This document shows, in pieces, positions 1 through 11,789 of a DNA stretch of 64,000 nt. Below the pieces are notes generated by a model. It saw only the letters and a list, made by a program, of their open reading frames with translations. It was not told the origin of the DNA and did not search any database. A program made the translations under genes and the position numbers. Positions within the stretch are counted from its first letter, which is position 1. Each line of letters begins with the position of its first letter. Source of the stretch: Lactuca virosa (taxonomy: Eukaryota > Streptophyta > Magnoliopsida > Asterales > Asteraceae); NCBI GenBank assembly GCA_928212115.1, contig CAKMRJ010005745.1, positions 216,978,451-217,042,450 on the forward strand. Direction: 5' to 3'.

Positions 1-1
1 A

Positions 2-1374
2 CACAATCTCATCAGTGTTGGCCAACTATGTAAGGCAGGCCATCAAGTTGAATTTGATGATCAATTTTGTTATGTAATGACAAGTGATTGGAGCACATGT
101 TTCATCAAATCTCGATCCGAAGGTACCATGTATCCTTTGGATGTCTCTCTGATCATTGGTAGACCGCAGTTGTGCTTCCTATCCAAAGCTGTATCTGAAG
201 TCAGCTGGCTATGGCACCGCAAGCTAGCTCATCTCAACTTCAGGTACATCAATAATTTGGTCACCGGAGAACTAGTCAGAGGTCTCCCTATTCTCAAGTT
301 CAGCAACGATACTCTCTGTCCTGCATGTGAATGTGGGAAGCAATCCAAAGCAAGTCACCCCATGGTGATTGATTCCTCAATTTCTGAACCTCTTGAGCTC
401 TTACACATTGATCTCTGCGGTCCATCCACTGTAGCCAGTCTCCATCACAAGAAATACATACTGGTTATTGTAGATGACTTTACACGCTTCACATGGGTCT
501 TCTTCCTTAGACTCAAGTCAGAAACACCGCAGACTCTCATCAATTTCATCAAGGAAATAGAACTTCAGATCAAGCTTCCAGTAAGATGTATCCGCAGTGA
601 TAATGGAACCGAGTTTACTAATCATCTTCTCAACAGTTTCTTGGTTTCCAAAGGCATCACTCACAACTTCTCAGCTCCTTATACACCACAACAAAATGGA
701 GTAGTAGAGAGAAGGAACCGCACTCTAGTAGAGCAGCCAGATCCATGCTCAACTTCGCACACCTTCCTCTCTACTTCTGGGCTGAAGCTGTAGCAACTAC
801 ATGCTTTGTTCAAAACCGTAGCATTGTGTGCAAACGTCTCAACAAAACACCGTATGAGGGCCTTAACAACCGCAAGCCAAATGTTCGCTTCTTTCATATC
901 TTTGGGTGTCGATGTTTTGTGATCAACAACCGCGATCATGTTAACAAATTTGCACCGAAGTATGATGAAGGCATCTTCCTCGACTATTCCACTAACAAAG
1001 TTGCTTACAGGGTCCTCATCAGACGCACAAGGCTAATCATTGAAAGCTTCGATGTGAAATTTGATGATTCTCACATCCGCAACGCCCCACCATCCACTGA
1101 AACCACCGCAATCATGGAAAGCGATATTCCTGCCTCTTCGGGTCCATTAAATCTTGTTGAAGTCAATTATGACGATCTTTTCGACCCTGTTGAAACGGCG
1201 AAACTATCCGAAGTTCTTGTGTCACCTACAGCTCAACAACAACACGCTGATGTTTCTGGTCCATCACTATCCGAAGTAGCATCTCTCAATATTTCCACCT
1301 CTCCGGTTGAGGGGGAAAGCTCTACTCCGGATCAAGCAACAACCGTCGAGGTACCAGTACTTGATGTTGTTTAA
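2..1374 (+). pseudogene. E1 pol, GAG-pre-integrase and integrase part (broken)
   Basis: Integrase inserts retrotransposon cDNA into chromosomes. Reading starts in frame at base 2. The zinc-binding region (WHRKLAH, then CPACECGK) is near 210-345. Catalytic-core motifs follow: HIDLCGP near 407, RSDNGTEF near 593 and NGVVERRNRTL near 697, so the three acidic residues are present. A frameshift near 735 moves the frame to the one running 745-1374, which carries the rest of the core (YFWAEAV, HIFGCRCF). An in-frame TAA at 1372-1374 ends it, after which the same frame continues into the spacer before RT. The N-terminal part of pol is outside the window. Confidence 0.85.
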
Positions 1375-3379
1375 GTTCCTATCCGCAGAGAATCATTACC
1401 ATCAAACGTCTCTTTAGACTCGGATGATGAAAACATAGAGAACATTGACACAAGAACAGACCCTAGGATTATCACTCTTCCATCCGCAGTCCAGGGGGAA
1501 CCTTCTCAGGTTCCAGAGGAACTCCCATCCGCAATCCAGGGGGAACCTCTTCCAACTACTCAACAAAATTCCATTCTCGTTCCAACAAACCAAGATGATT
1601 CCGCGGGATGTTCTGAAGTCCAGGAGGAACTGCCATCTCCAACCGCAGAATCTTCTGATATTGAAGATATTCCCTCTACCGCAGCTGTTGATCATCTGCA
1701 GCCCCGTCTACACGTATGGACGAAGGACCACCCACCAGGTCAAATCATTGGCAACCCATCCGCAGGTATCCAGACTCGATCTTCTAAGGACTTATCTGAT
1801 CATTGTCACTATGCAGCATTTATCTCCTCAGTCGAGCCTCGAACGATCAAAGAAGCATTACTAGAACCTGACTGGATAGCTGCAATGCAAGAAAAGCTAG
1901 AAGAATTTCAAAGAAATAAAGTATGGCAGCTCATTCCGAAGCCATGTGGTCACACCATTGTTGGCACTAGATGTGTGTTCAAAAATAAGTTGGATGAATC
2001 TGGTGCGGTAGTCAGAAACAAGGCAAGGCTAGTTGCAAAGGGGTATAGTCAACTTGAAGGCATTGACTACGATGAAACGTATGCTCTGGTAGCACGCATG
2101 GAAGCTATCCGGATCTTCCTAACATACGCAGCCCACAAGAATATCAAGGTTCATCAAATGGACGTTAAGAGTGCCTTTCTCAATGGGGAACTAAAAGAAG
2201 AGGTTTATCTTCAGCAACCCTCTGGGCTTTGAAAATGTTGAATTCCCAGACCACTGCTACAAGCTTGAAAAAGTAGTCTACGGTCTGAAGCAAGCCCCAA
2301 GAGCATGGTATGAGACTCTTTCTGAATTCCTTGTCTTATCCGGGTACAAGAGAGGAATGATTGACCCCACGTTATTTAGAAAAGAAAATGGTAACCACCT
2401 TATGCTCATACAAATATATGTGGACGACATCATCTTCGGATCAACTGATCAGGAAATGGTGAATGAATTTGCTAAGCTCATGACTAACAAGTTCCAAATG
2501 AGCATGAATAGAGAGATTAACTTCTTTCTAGGTCTTCAAGTGAAACAAATTCCACAAGGAATTTTCATTCATCAAGAAAAATACACCACCGAACTGTTAA
2601 GGAAATATTCTATGGACAATTGTTCCTCGGCTAAGGTCCCCATGGCCTTCGGTTATAAGATCTCTGCTGATCCCTCAGGAGAACCTGTGGATCACAAGAC
2701 TTATAGAGGTATCATAGGCTCTCTAATGTACCTCACCGCAAGCCGAAGAGACATTGTCTTTGCAACTGGTGTATGTGCAAGGTATCAGGCTGACCCAAAA
2801 GTGTCTCATATGACCGCAGCCAAGCAAATACTACGGTACCTCAAAGGAAGAAAATCTCATGGTCTATGGTACCCTGCAGGCAATGACTTCAACCTGCAAG
2901 CTTTCACAGATGCGGATCACGTCGGATGCAGATTAGACCGCAAAAGTACCTCAGGAGGATGTCAATTTTTTGGGAGGAAGACTCGTCAGCTGGTCCTCAA
3001 GGAAACAAAGTTGTGTTTCTCTGTCTAACGCAGAAGCTGAATATGTGGCCGCAGCCAGCTGTTGTTCTCAAGTCCTTTGGATGAAAACTCAACTCATGGA
3101 CTACGGATACAGAATGTTGTGGATATCGATCTATTGTGACTCTGAAAGTGCTATTGCTATTCTCACAATCCAATTCAGCACTCCAAGACTAAGCATATTG
3201 AACTACGGTATCACTTCATTAAAGACCACATCTTGAAAGGTAACATTGAACTCATCTTTGTCCATACTCATGAAGAGATTGCTGATGTGTTTACAAAAGC
3301 GCTCGACTCCACAAAACTTAACACCTTCCTGCAAATGTTAGGAATGATGAATCCAGACCCGCAATTCTTTTTGAATTGA
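1375..3379 (+). pseudogene. E1 pol, reverse transcriptase and RNase H part (broken)
   Basis: This continues the frame of the integrase part after the stop at 1372. A proline/serine-rich linker holds two imperfect copies of a unit around LPSA-QGEP (about 1480-1550). RT begins near 1860 (EPDWIAAMQEKLEEF) and reaches QMDVKSAFLNG near 2157. A frameshift near 2226 passes to the frame with YGLKQAPRAWY and the catalytic IYVDDIIFGST (2414-2446). Another shift near 2965 precedes the RNase H motif AEAEYVAAASCCSQ, and a third near 3165 leads to the final VADVFTKAL-like C-terminus (here IADVFTKAL), ending at TGA 3377-3379. With at least three frameshifts it cannot be translated as one protein. Confidence 0.85.
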
Positions 3380-4081
3380 TAGATACCGCAGACCATCGTT
3401 GGTCTCCGTTGCGGTTCTAACTGAAAGTTACTTATGATAGATGGTTTTGGTACCGCAGTCTAGGTACCGCAACCATATATCATACTTATCTTTCACGGGT
3501 CCTTATTGTTTGTTATTACTAACTTTGTGTACAAGTGCTCTCCTCAGTTCCTATACTGCAGACATTCATCTGCTCATCCGCAATGACATCTGGTCATCCG
3601 CAATGAAGTTTCCATCCGCAATCACATTGATAATTTCTCAACTGTTTCATCAACTCTTGAATCATAGTGTTCTATTTAATGATCCTTCATTAAATAAAAC
3701 AGTAAATAAAAAACATTCCTTGAGAAACTGTCTCATTCTCCTTTTCTGAATAAACCTTGTGTCAGACCTATTTTAGGTATGATGACAAAAAGAACGCTTT
3801 TCCATACACATCCTTAATCTGTCTTTTCCTCTTACCCAACACGTCCCATCCGTTACAACTTCCTTTCCCCTCACCACACGATCACCCTGACGTAATGATG
3901 TACGTTTGACTCTTCATTAAATGCAAATCCCTTTTTGGTAAAATCTCAAAACCTTTTTTAAACCGTTTCGTCTTATGTGGCTGAGATTTATTTTCCAATT
4001 CAAAAGATTCCCCCCAAACGACCCTTTACCTTATCCTTTCTTTTACCTAGGGTAAAATCAGTTACTGTTCTCATTCACCCC
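3380..4081 (+). other. E1 noncoding spacer between pol and the downstream ORF
   Basis: No convincing coding sequence. The stretch is rich in the E1 word (A/T)CCGCA: several copies lie between 3390 and 3480 and four at 3580-3625 in phrases such as catccgcaatgaca. The right part (3770-4080) becomes pyrimidine-rich toward the TATA box at 4082. In this position Sirevirus-type elements carry the spacer between pol and a second ORF. Confidence 0.6.
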
Positions 4082-4089
4082 TATATAAA
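4082..4089 (+). promoter_or_regulatory. TATA box upstream of the E1 downstream ORF
   Basis: TATATAAA lies 107 nt before the ATG at 4196. It is followed by a C/T-rich stretch (cccttcttcttcccc) and a short leader with no upstream ATG before the start codon, in the good context caacaATGg. The spacing is that of a plant core promoter. E2 has a TATA box in the same relative place. Promoter activity is inferred. Confidence 0.55.
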
Positions 4090-4195
4090 CCCTTCTTCTT
4101 CCCCAAAATCACTTTACGCTCTCTGAACATTGAATCTTCCCTCTCAAATTCCTTCAAAGCACTCTGTTTTCTACTCATTCTCTCAAGCTTCAACA

Positions 4196-4610
4196 ATGGT
4201 GAAATCAGGTGTTTCCAAGAAACAATCCAAGGCATCTGGATCAGTGAACCCTACTGGTTCAGACTCTCCCACGATTGCTTCAAGCAACTTCAGAGCTATA
4301 TTCGAAGATCATTCATCCTACAATGCTCCGATCAAACTGATGATCAAGCTTCTGAAGAATCATCCCCTGTTTGGCCCCTTCGATGCTTTCACAGATGTTG
4401 TCCCAATATCAACCCTATTCAAATGTGCCTTTTCAGCCTATCGCCCACTTGAAAACCCTCAAGAAGTTCATCTTAACCTGGTTAGCGATTCTTTGGTCAT
4501 TCTGTCCAAAAAAAAGTTTCTTTCTGCCATTAACCTCCTTGTTCATCCCTCCATCAAGATTTTCACCCCATCCATGGCGGACGTTACTTCTGCACTTTAC
4601 CAAATGGGAT
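4196..4610 (+). pseudogene. E1 downstream ORF, N-terminal part (interrupted by E2)
   Basis: An ORF of unknown function after pol. I start it at ATG 4196 (MVKSGVSKKQSK) because the codons upstream lack an ATG. The first 40 residues are Ser/Lys-rich and probably disordered; a folded region follows (about residues 45-138). No signal peptide or membrane segment is visible, so it does not look like an envelope protein. The region around VSDSLVIL to the final QMG resembles the E2 ORF at 13918-14277, ending in a shared MGY. E2 sits exactly after this point; the frame is resumed without loss at 16197 on the other side. It is related to second ORFs of Asteraceae copia elements (from memory). Confidence 0.7.
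4606..4610. repeat. Target-site duplication of E2, left copy (gggat)
   Basis: The five bases before the TG of the E2 5' LTR, identical to 16192-16196 after the CA of the 3' LTR. Confidence 0.95.
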
Positions 4611-5001
4611 TGAAGGGTCCAGTTAATGGTTTGGTCTAGGCTTTCATTGTATTTTGTTCAGTATGAGTCTGTAATACTGTTTGTGAGTTGTTTATGTGTT
4701 TTTGATCAGTAAGTGTGTTTACGACCGTAAACAGAGTTTACGGCCGTAAACACGTTTACGACCGTAAACCCTGTTTACGGTCGTAAACCCCGTTTGCGGT
4801 CCAGTCTTGTATAAATTGTAGAGGTGTAGGTCTTTGTGTAGTTGTTGATGCCATTGCGTTTACAGAGTGTTCAATCGAGTTGTACCTGAAGTTTTTCTGA
4901 ATATAAACGTGTGCAAGCTCGATTTCTTTACTTCTTCTTCTTCTTCTTCTGTGGTTGTTTGTTGCTTGACTACTGGTAAAGATCCTTTTCAGGACCTTAC
5001 A
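4611..5001 (+). repeat. E2 5' LTR
   Basis: 391 bp from TGAAGGG to CTTACA, almost identical to 15804-16191. It carries four 16-nt near-palindromes of the GTTTACG-NN-CGTAAAC type at 4717-4788 and a TTC microsatellite near 4930-4950. A TATA-like box (tataaatt, near 4810) and a second (tataaacg, near 4902) are candidate core promoters. Confidence 0.95.
4717..4788. repeat. Array of four CpG palindromes in the E2 LTR
   Basis: Units at 4717-4732, 4736-4751, 4754-4769 and 4773-4788, each GTTTACG + 2 nt + CGTAAAC, with central AC, GC, AC and GT. Start-to-start spacing is 18-19 nt. The 3' LTR repeats the array at about 15909-15980. Sirevirus LTRs in other plants are known for palindromic repeat clusters; the sequence here is specific to this family. 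Confidence 0.9.
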
Positions 5002-5003
5002 AT

Positions 5004-5015
5004 TGGTATCAGAGC
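5004..5015 (+). other. E2 primer-binding site (tRNA-iMet)
   Basis: TGGTATCAGAGC, complementary to the 3' end of plant initiator-Met tRNA, lies two bases after the LTR. It primes minus-strand cDNA. Confidence 0.93.
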
Positions 5016-5168
5016 AAAAACCGGTGTCATAGCTTCAATCAATCGAGTTTTGGGCTGTTTAAAATGATATTCTTATTGTTCGAGCCTGGTTTTTGTGTTT
5101 TCGTGATTAAGGGAATTAAATCTACTACAAAAACGTGTTTCTGAAGGCTTTCTGGGAGTTTACTGCCA

Positions 5169-5391
5169 ACCGTAAACTGTGAATCTTTAAAAACCGTAAA
5201 CCAAGCTTCATTAACCGTAAACGCATAAACCGTAAACACACAAACCGTAAACATAGTTTACGGTCGTAAACGTCTTAACCGTAAACCAAGTTTACGGTCG
5301 TAAACATCTTATACCGTAAACCAAGTTTACGGTCGTAAACTCTTCAACCGTAAACTCAGTTTACGGTCGTAATCATCATCAACCGTAAACC
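5169..5391. repeat. E2 leader array of accgtaaac half-sites and palindromes
   Basis: Between the primer site and gag, the half-site ACCGTAAAC appears about ten times, alternating with full GTTTACGGTCGTAAAC-type dyads (for example near 5256, 5290 and 5324). The same word fills 13597-13799 upstream of the second ORF. Spacing is irregular, about 15-45 nt. Confidence 0.85.
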
Positions 5392-5422
5392 ACTTTGTGA
5401 CTTTGATTTGCTTCAATCTCAA

Positions 5423-8341
5423 ATGGAATCTCAAAGTCAAAATCATTTTCACGAACTTGACACTGTCATGGGAACTACTACGCGTATTCCAAGATTAATG
5501 TATGTAGATAGTTTCCCTGAATGGAAGTATAGAATTGAAAAGTACATCAAAATGAAGGACTTTAAGGTCTGGAGAAGCATTCTTAGAGGACCTGTCAGAA
5601 TCACCATTACAGTTGGAGGACAGGTGATTGACAAGGCTGTTGAAAACTACACAGATGAGGAGTTTGAAAAAGTGGAAGAACAGGAAAGGGCTTTAGCCAC
5701 TCTAACCATGGCATTATCTCCTGATATTGCTCAAGGTTTTCGAGAGTACACTTCAGCTAAAGATTTGTGGGAAGCCCTAATTGAGGTGTATGAGGGCAAT
5801 GAAGATATGAAGGAGACTCGCCAGGACATGTTGAGACAAAAGTTCAATATGTTCAACTACATTCCAGGAGAGACTCATGAGGCACAGCTGTAGCGGTTCA
5901 CAACTATCACCACTGACATGAATATATCTGGGATTTTCTTGACCAAGTCAGAAATTAACAAGAAGCTTCTGAATGCTCTTCCTAGATCATGGGATATGAA
6001 TGTTGCTGTGATTAAAAAGACTAAGGATTTAAATCGCCTCACTCTTGCTGAAATCATGGTGATCATCAAAGCTTGCGATATTGATGACAAACAGAGAGAG
6101 ATTAATCATGTGAACTCGTATTCTACTGCTAATCTTGGAATCTCATCCAACAATGCTCTCTCCTCAATCATGTCTTCTTCAGGTCAAGCATTTACTGCTC
6201 AACAACCTCAGATTCAGACCTTCGATGCTGCATCATCCTTTCCTCATCCTCAAAACCAGCCATTTGTCACTCCACAAGTTGTTCCCCCTCCAAATGTGCC
6301 AGTTGTAGCCTCCTCCTCTAACACTAAAGACACTGATGAAAATTTGGCTCTAGCCACTGGGCTTGTTAACTGCTACAATGCTTTTGTAGCTGGTGAGCTT
6401 CCACCTCAGCTGTCATTTGCTGACCTGGATCAGATTCATCCAGAAGACGTGGAAGAGATGGACATTACATGGCAAATTGCTATGGCTGTTTTTAGGGCCA
6501 AGCAGTTTGCTAAGAAGACGGGGAAGAGCAACTGGGGCATGAATGCAGACAAGAAGGTGGGATTCAACAAGGGCATGCTGAGATGTTTCAACTGCCACGA
6601 GCCAGGTCATTTTGCTCGTGAGTGTCCAAAGCCAGATCGTAGAATGAACAACAACAGGACGATGGTTGCAGTGGGAAACAACCGTGCAGGTGCTGCAGCT
6701 AATGGTGAGACTGCTATGGTCGCTCAGTCTTTTGACTGGGAGGACCGGATTTATGCTTTGAATATCTCAGGGCCAGAAAATGCTCACTTAGCTCAGATTG
6801 ATGATGCTTCCTTGAAGAATGATGCAGCTGATCCCGAAGCAGAGATGATGGAGCTGCAGTTTGCTCTGATGGCGTCTACTTCTTCCGAGCCCAAGAAAAA
6901 TGAGGTAAAACTACCGTCTTGTTCTCATGCATGTAATGAATATATTAAACTTCTTCATGATGAAATTCAATTATTACGTAGAGAAGTAGAGGACCTTAGA
7001 TATGAAGGCTACCAACTTAGGAAAGGACAAAAGCCCCTTAAGGCCCAGTTAGAAACTAAGATAAAAGATTTTAGAAGAATTCAGGCAGAATACAGTGAAA
7101 AATGTGAACTGTATGATTATGTTAAAAGACAAAATGATGAGTTAATTACCGAGCTTGATACATTAAAAAGACAATTTGAAACTGCAAATTTTGATTTTAG
7201 AAAATTTGATGTATCAAGCGAGGTAGTTGCCAACATGATCGATCATTGCATGCAGTTTAAACGAAACCAACAAAAGGGTTTAGGATATGATAGTGTACCT
7301 CCTTCTTATAATCATACCTATCAGTATCAACCCCTATCCAAAGATGAGATTGCCAATGAATCTTTCATGGTTTATGGCAAGCCATCTGGTTTCGTCTCAG
7401 GAGGATTTATTAATGTTGAAAGTACTGACGTTTCTACTTCCTCTGCAGATCAACTCTTAGATCAGACGAAGCATGGAGTTGGAGTTTCTGTTTCTGTTTC
7501 TAATTCTGATATTTCTGTTTCAAATGAAAATGTTTATGTTTCTGCTGTTAAGACTGATAATGTTTCGTGTGATGCTTCCACATCTGATACTGTTGAATTT
7601 AATTTCTTTGATATGTTTGATGAACTATTTGGTAATTCTGATGCTTGTGATTCTCATGAAAAACCATCAATTCCATAAGTAACACCATCTGAGGCACCCT
7701 CACTTATCTCACAACCTATTTCTCATGCATGTTCTTCTGAGAAGAGTAAGAGTGTCTGTCAGGAAAATAATTCTGAAAAAGCCAGTACAAGTTCAAATTA
7801 TAAACATATTTGTTTTAATTGTGGTGTTGGTGGTCATATAGCTAGGAATTGTCAAAATAGGATCTTTGTCAATTACTTGTCACCAAGAGGAGAGAACGAA
7901 TCTCGAGGAAGGTCTTTAATTAGAAAATCCTCAAGAACTCGTTCTCGATATGATGATTGGAAAGATGATCGAAGCAGAAGAAGGGCCATTTTTCAAAAGA
8001 ATAAAAAGGTTTTTACTAACAAAGCTCAAAATAGTTTGCCAAAACCGAACAAGGCTCCGCCAAGATCAGTTTCATCAAAAAGCAATTCTGGATCTTCAAC
8101 CACTTCTGGTAGAACATCCAGAGGCTCAGTGCAAACTTCTAAGAAACATATTTCAAAACCACCTGAGAATGTTATAAAAACTAAATATCATTGGATGCCC
8201 AAGTCAATTTCCAATCAATCAAAACCATCCTTTGAAGTGATTAGGAATGAGGATCCTAATTTGAAATCTTTAAAGGATAAATCAGACAAAGTGAAAAGGA
8301 AATCCAGGACAGTGATGACCTGGGTTCCTAAATCTAAATGA
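5423..8341 (+). pseudogene. gag: E2 gag (Sirevirus type, two zinc knuckles, internal stops)
   Basis: Gag forms the particle that packages element RNA. I start at ATG 5423 (MESQSQNHFHELD). An N-terminal capsid-like region (EWKYRIEKYIKMKDFKVW) comes first, then an in-frame TAG at 5891-5893; the same frame resumes at once. The first zinc knuckle, CFNCHEPGHFAREC, is at 6583-6624. A long coiled coil (about 6930-7220, KLLHDEIQLLRREVEDL and after) and a Ser/Val-rich tract follow. TAA at 7676-7678 is again in frame. The second knuckle, CFNCGVGGHIARNC, is at 7811-7852, then a basic Ser/Arg/Lys-rich tail to TGA at 8341. The double knuckle plus coiled coil is a Sirevirus hallmark. Two stops prevent a full-length product. 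Confidence 0.88.
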
Positions 8342-8364
8342 TTCCACTCTTTTTGTAGGGACAG

Positions 8365-10263
8365 TTGTGGAGGAATGTCGTTCGTCTTTGGTATGTCGAC
8401 AGCGGCTGCTCCCGACATATGACAGGAGACATCTCCCAATTGAGCGACATTCAATCTTTTAATGGGGGTTATGTTTCCTTCGTGGGCGGAGATGGTGGCA
8501 AGATCACTCAGAAAGGAACCGTTACAAATGGAGTGCTAAGCTTTGAGAATGTCAACTTTGCTCCCGAGTTAAAGCACAGCTTGTTGAGTGTTTCCCAAAT
8601 TTGCGACAAAGGCTATTCTACCCATTTTACCGATAAAGAATGCATGATTCTCAAGCCAGGAATTGTCATCCCGGAAGAGTGGATTCTCGTCAAATCAAAG
8701 CGGGATGGGAATGCTTACATTATTGACATGAACAGTAACATCCCCGAACAAGTCACTCGCCAATTTTCAAAAGTCTCCAAGAAAAATGCAATGTTGTGGC
8801 ACCGACGACTGGGTCATGCTAACGCGAAAAACCTGAATCGCCTTGCTAAGAATGAGATGGTCCGAGGCTTGCCTGTCAGAGACTTTATTACATTTGAGAA
8901 GTGTGTGTCCTGTGCCCAAGGAAAACATCATAGAAAACCACACCTGCCCAAGCAAGTCAACTCAATTAGTTAGGTACTCCAATTATTGCATATGGACTTA
9001 TTTGGTCCGGTCAACGTCCTGAGCATCAACAGAAGCTCGTACTGTTTAGTTGTGATCGATGACTTCTCTCGGTTTACGTGGGTCTTCTTCTTATCCAACA
9101 AAGCTGGGGTCGCTGATCTGATAAAGCAGTTCATTGTGATGATTGAAAAACAAACCAACAACCAGGTGAAGGCGCTTCGTACTAACAATGGAACTGAGTT
9201 CAAGAATGCGGTTCTTGACCATTTTTACGCAGAAAAGGGGATCGTGCATCAATACAGCTCTGCTCACACGCCTCAACAAAACGATGTTGCTGAAAGGAGA
9301 AATAGAACTTTAAAAGATGTTGCAAGGACAATGCTTTGTGATTCCAAATTACTTGTTTTCTTTTGGGCCGAGGCGATTAACACTGCTTGCTACGTGCAGA
9401 ATCGTGTTCTAATCACCAAAGCACAGATGAAGACACCGTACGAGATTCTCTATGGACACAAGCCCTCAGTCAGCCATTTCCATGTATTTGGCTGCCCTTG
9501 CACCCTTCTTCACTTGGAATCCAACCCTAAATTCAATGCCAAAGTCGATGATTGTTACTTTGTAGGGTATGCTGCACGCACCGCGTATAGGGTTTACAAC
9601 AAGAAGACTAAGCAGATTGTCGAATCCTATGACGTGCGCTGGTTGGAGGAGAATGAAACAGACGCTCGAGTGGGTCCTGACTGGTTATTTGATTACACAT
9701 CGCTTTTCAAATCCTTAAACGTGTCTTCAGATGGCTCAAATGGATCCTCTTCTGGTTCGAAGATTGTTCCTGAAGACGAAGATGAAGAAGTTGTCTACAG
9801 ACCTGCAACGGTTAAGGGGGAGTCCTCTGCTCCATCTGGCGGGGAGTCCTCTGCTCCATCTGAGGGGGAGTCATTTGATCGACTTAATAGTCTAGAGTCT
9901 AAAGTTCAAAATGGAACTCCTGATGCTGATGCTACACCTCTTACTCCTATTGAAAGAGAGTTCATATCTAGAGATGCTTCCGCTGTCAATCCAACTTTTA
10001 TGGAACTACTCTTTCCTGAAGAAATTGCTAATGAGTTTGTAGCAGATTCATCCAATGTGGATCAATTAGCAAATGATGGAGGTTTCAACATTCACACTCT
10101 TCCTGTTTCACTCAATGATATCAGCCAAGACATTCCTTCAAGAATTCAACGCGATCATCCGATCGATAACGTCATTGGCCAGTTGGGTGACGAAGTTAAA
10201 ACCAGAAGTCAGAGTGGAGATGTCAATGCATGTCTCTATTCTTGCTTTATATCTCAAATACAA
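8365..10263 (+). pseudogene. E2 pol, protease and integrase part (broken)
   Basis: The pol frame is shifted relative to gag near 8345. The protease active-site region YVDSGCSRHMTG starts near 8390. The integrase zinc region follows: WHRRLGHANAKN near 8797, then CVSCAQGK. TAG at 8971-8973 interrupts the frame, which resumes immediately. Core motifs are HMDLFGP (8989), RTNNGTEF near 9180 and DVAERRNRTL near 9280. The middle motif normally reads SDNGTEF, so its catalytic Asp is replaced by Asn. From about 9700 to 10260 there is an acidic, Ser/Gly-rich linker with two tandem GGESSAPS-like units (9820-9870). The zinc and catalytic arrangement is that of copia integrases. Confidence 0.88.
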
Positions 10264-11789
10264 CCCAAAAACGTTGAAATGGCTTTGAATGAGCCCAGTT
10301 GGGTAGATGCGATGCATGAAGAGCTAAATCAGTTTGAAAAGCTCGGGGTTTGGAAGTTGGTTGAGCTACCGAAGGGCAAAAGGTCTCTTGACACGCGTTG
10401 GGTCTATCGTAATAAGCAGGACGATTCTGGTGTAATAGTGCGAAATAAAGCAAGGTTGGTGGTTCGCGGGTTACGACAAGTTGAGGGTCTTGACTATACT
10501 GAGGTTTATGCTCCCGTGGCTCGATTGGAGGCTATTCGTATCTTTCTTGCATATGCTTCCTACATGAACTTCACGGTCTACCAAATGGATGTCAAGACTG
10601 CCTTCTTGTATGGCAAGGTGAAGGAAGAAATTTATGTTGATCAACCCCCTGGGTTTGTTAACTCAAAGTTTCCTAATCGTGTCTACAAGTTGGACAAGGC
10701 ATTGTATGGGTTACATCAAGCTCCTCGAGCATGGTATGTGACTCTAACAAAGCACTTGCTCGAGCATGGATACTCTCGCGGCACTATTGATCAAACTTTA
10801 TTCATCAAGCATGTTGGTAATGATCAGATACTAGTTCAGATCTACGTTGACGACATTATCTTCGGGTCTACCAGTCCACAGCTTTGCAAAGAGTTTGAAG
10901 GCGTGATGAAGAAACGGTTTGAGATGAGTTCACTGGGTGAAATGACCATGTTTCTGGGGCTTCAGGTCAAACAAAATTCAACCGGAATCCTGCTACATCA
11001 AGCTAAGTATGTGGAGGATATTCTTGAGAAGTTCGGGTTTGAAGACGCAAAACCTGCATCGACACCAATGGCTGAAAGACCCCTGCTGAATCCAGATATT
11101 GATGGCGAATTCGTAGATCGAACTCACTACAGATCGATGATCGGATCGTTGATGTATCTTACTGCAAGTCGTCCCGACATCATGTTTGCAGTTTGTCAAT
11201 GCGCTCGCTATCAGGCTAATCCAAAACTTTCACATCTTATTGTTGTCAAAAGGATTTTTCGATATATCAAAGGCAGCCCAAAATTGGGTCTTTGGTATCC
11301 GAAGAATTCTGAATTTGATCTATATGCTTTTGCTGACAGTAATTATAGAGGCTGTGAGCTTGACAGGAAATCCACATCGGGAGGGTGCCAATTCCTTGGT
11401 GATAGGCTGGTGTCGTGGCAGTGCAAGAAACAACATACCGTCTCTACCTCAACAGCAGAAGTGGAATACGTTGCTGCATCTGCCTGCTGTTCTCAAGTTA
11501 TCTGGATCCAACATCAGCTGTTGGACTACGATTTGAATTTTCTAGAAACCCAATTCACTGTGATAATGAGGCTGCAATCCAAATTACTAAGAATCCGGTC
11601 CAACATTCCAAAACCAAGCACATTGATATCAAAGTTCATTTTATCAGAGATTGTTATGAGCGTTCGCTCATCCGGCTAGAACAGGTTCCCACTGCCAATA
11701 ATGTGGCGGATCTGTTCACCAAGCCTTTTAACAAAGCTCGATTCGATGTGCTTGTGGGATTTTTGAAAATGATACATTTTGAGGATTAA
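10264..11789 (+). pseudogene. E2 pol, reverse transcriptase and RNase H part (one frameshift)
   Basis: RT starts with EPSWVDAMHEELNQFEK (near 10288) and has WVYRNK, YQMDVKTAFLYG (near 10580), YGLHQAPRAWY and the intact catalytic IYVDDIIFGST (10841-10873). The RNase H part has ADSNYRGCELDRKSTSGG near 11333 and STAEVEYVAASACCSQ. The frame is open from 8986 to 11679, but a one-base shift near 11555 moves the last 75 residues (VPTANNVADLFTKPFN) into another frame ending at TAA 11787-11789. Apart from that shift this is the best preserved part of E2. Confidence 0.9.

Noticed and set aside
4130..4195. Earlier start for the E1 second ORF
   Set aside because: No ATG there; the first ATG is 4196, in a good context after a plausible leader.
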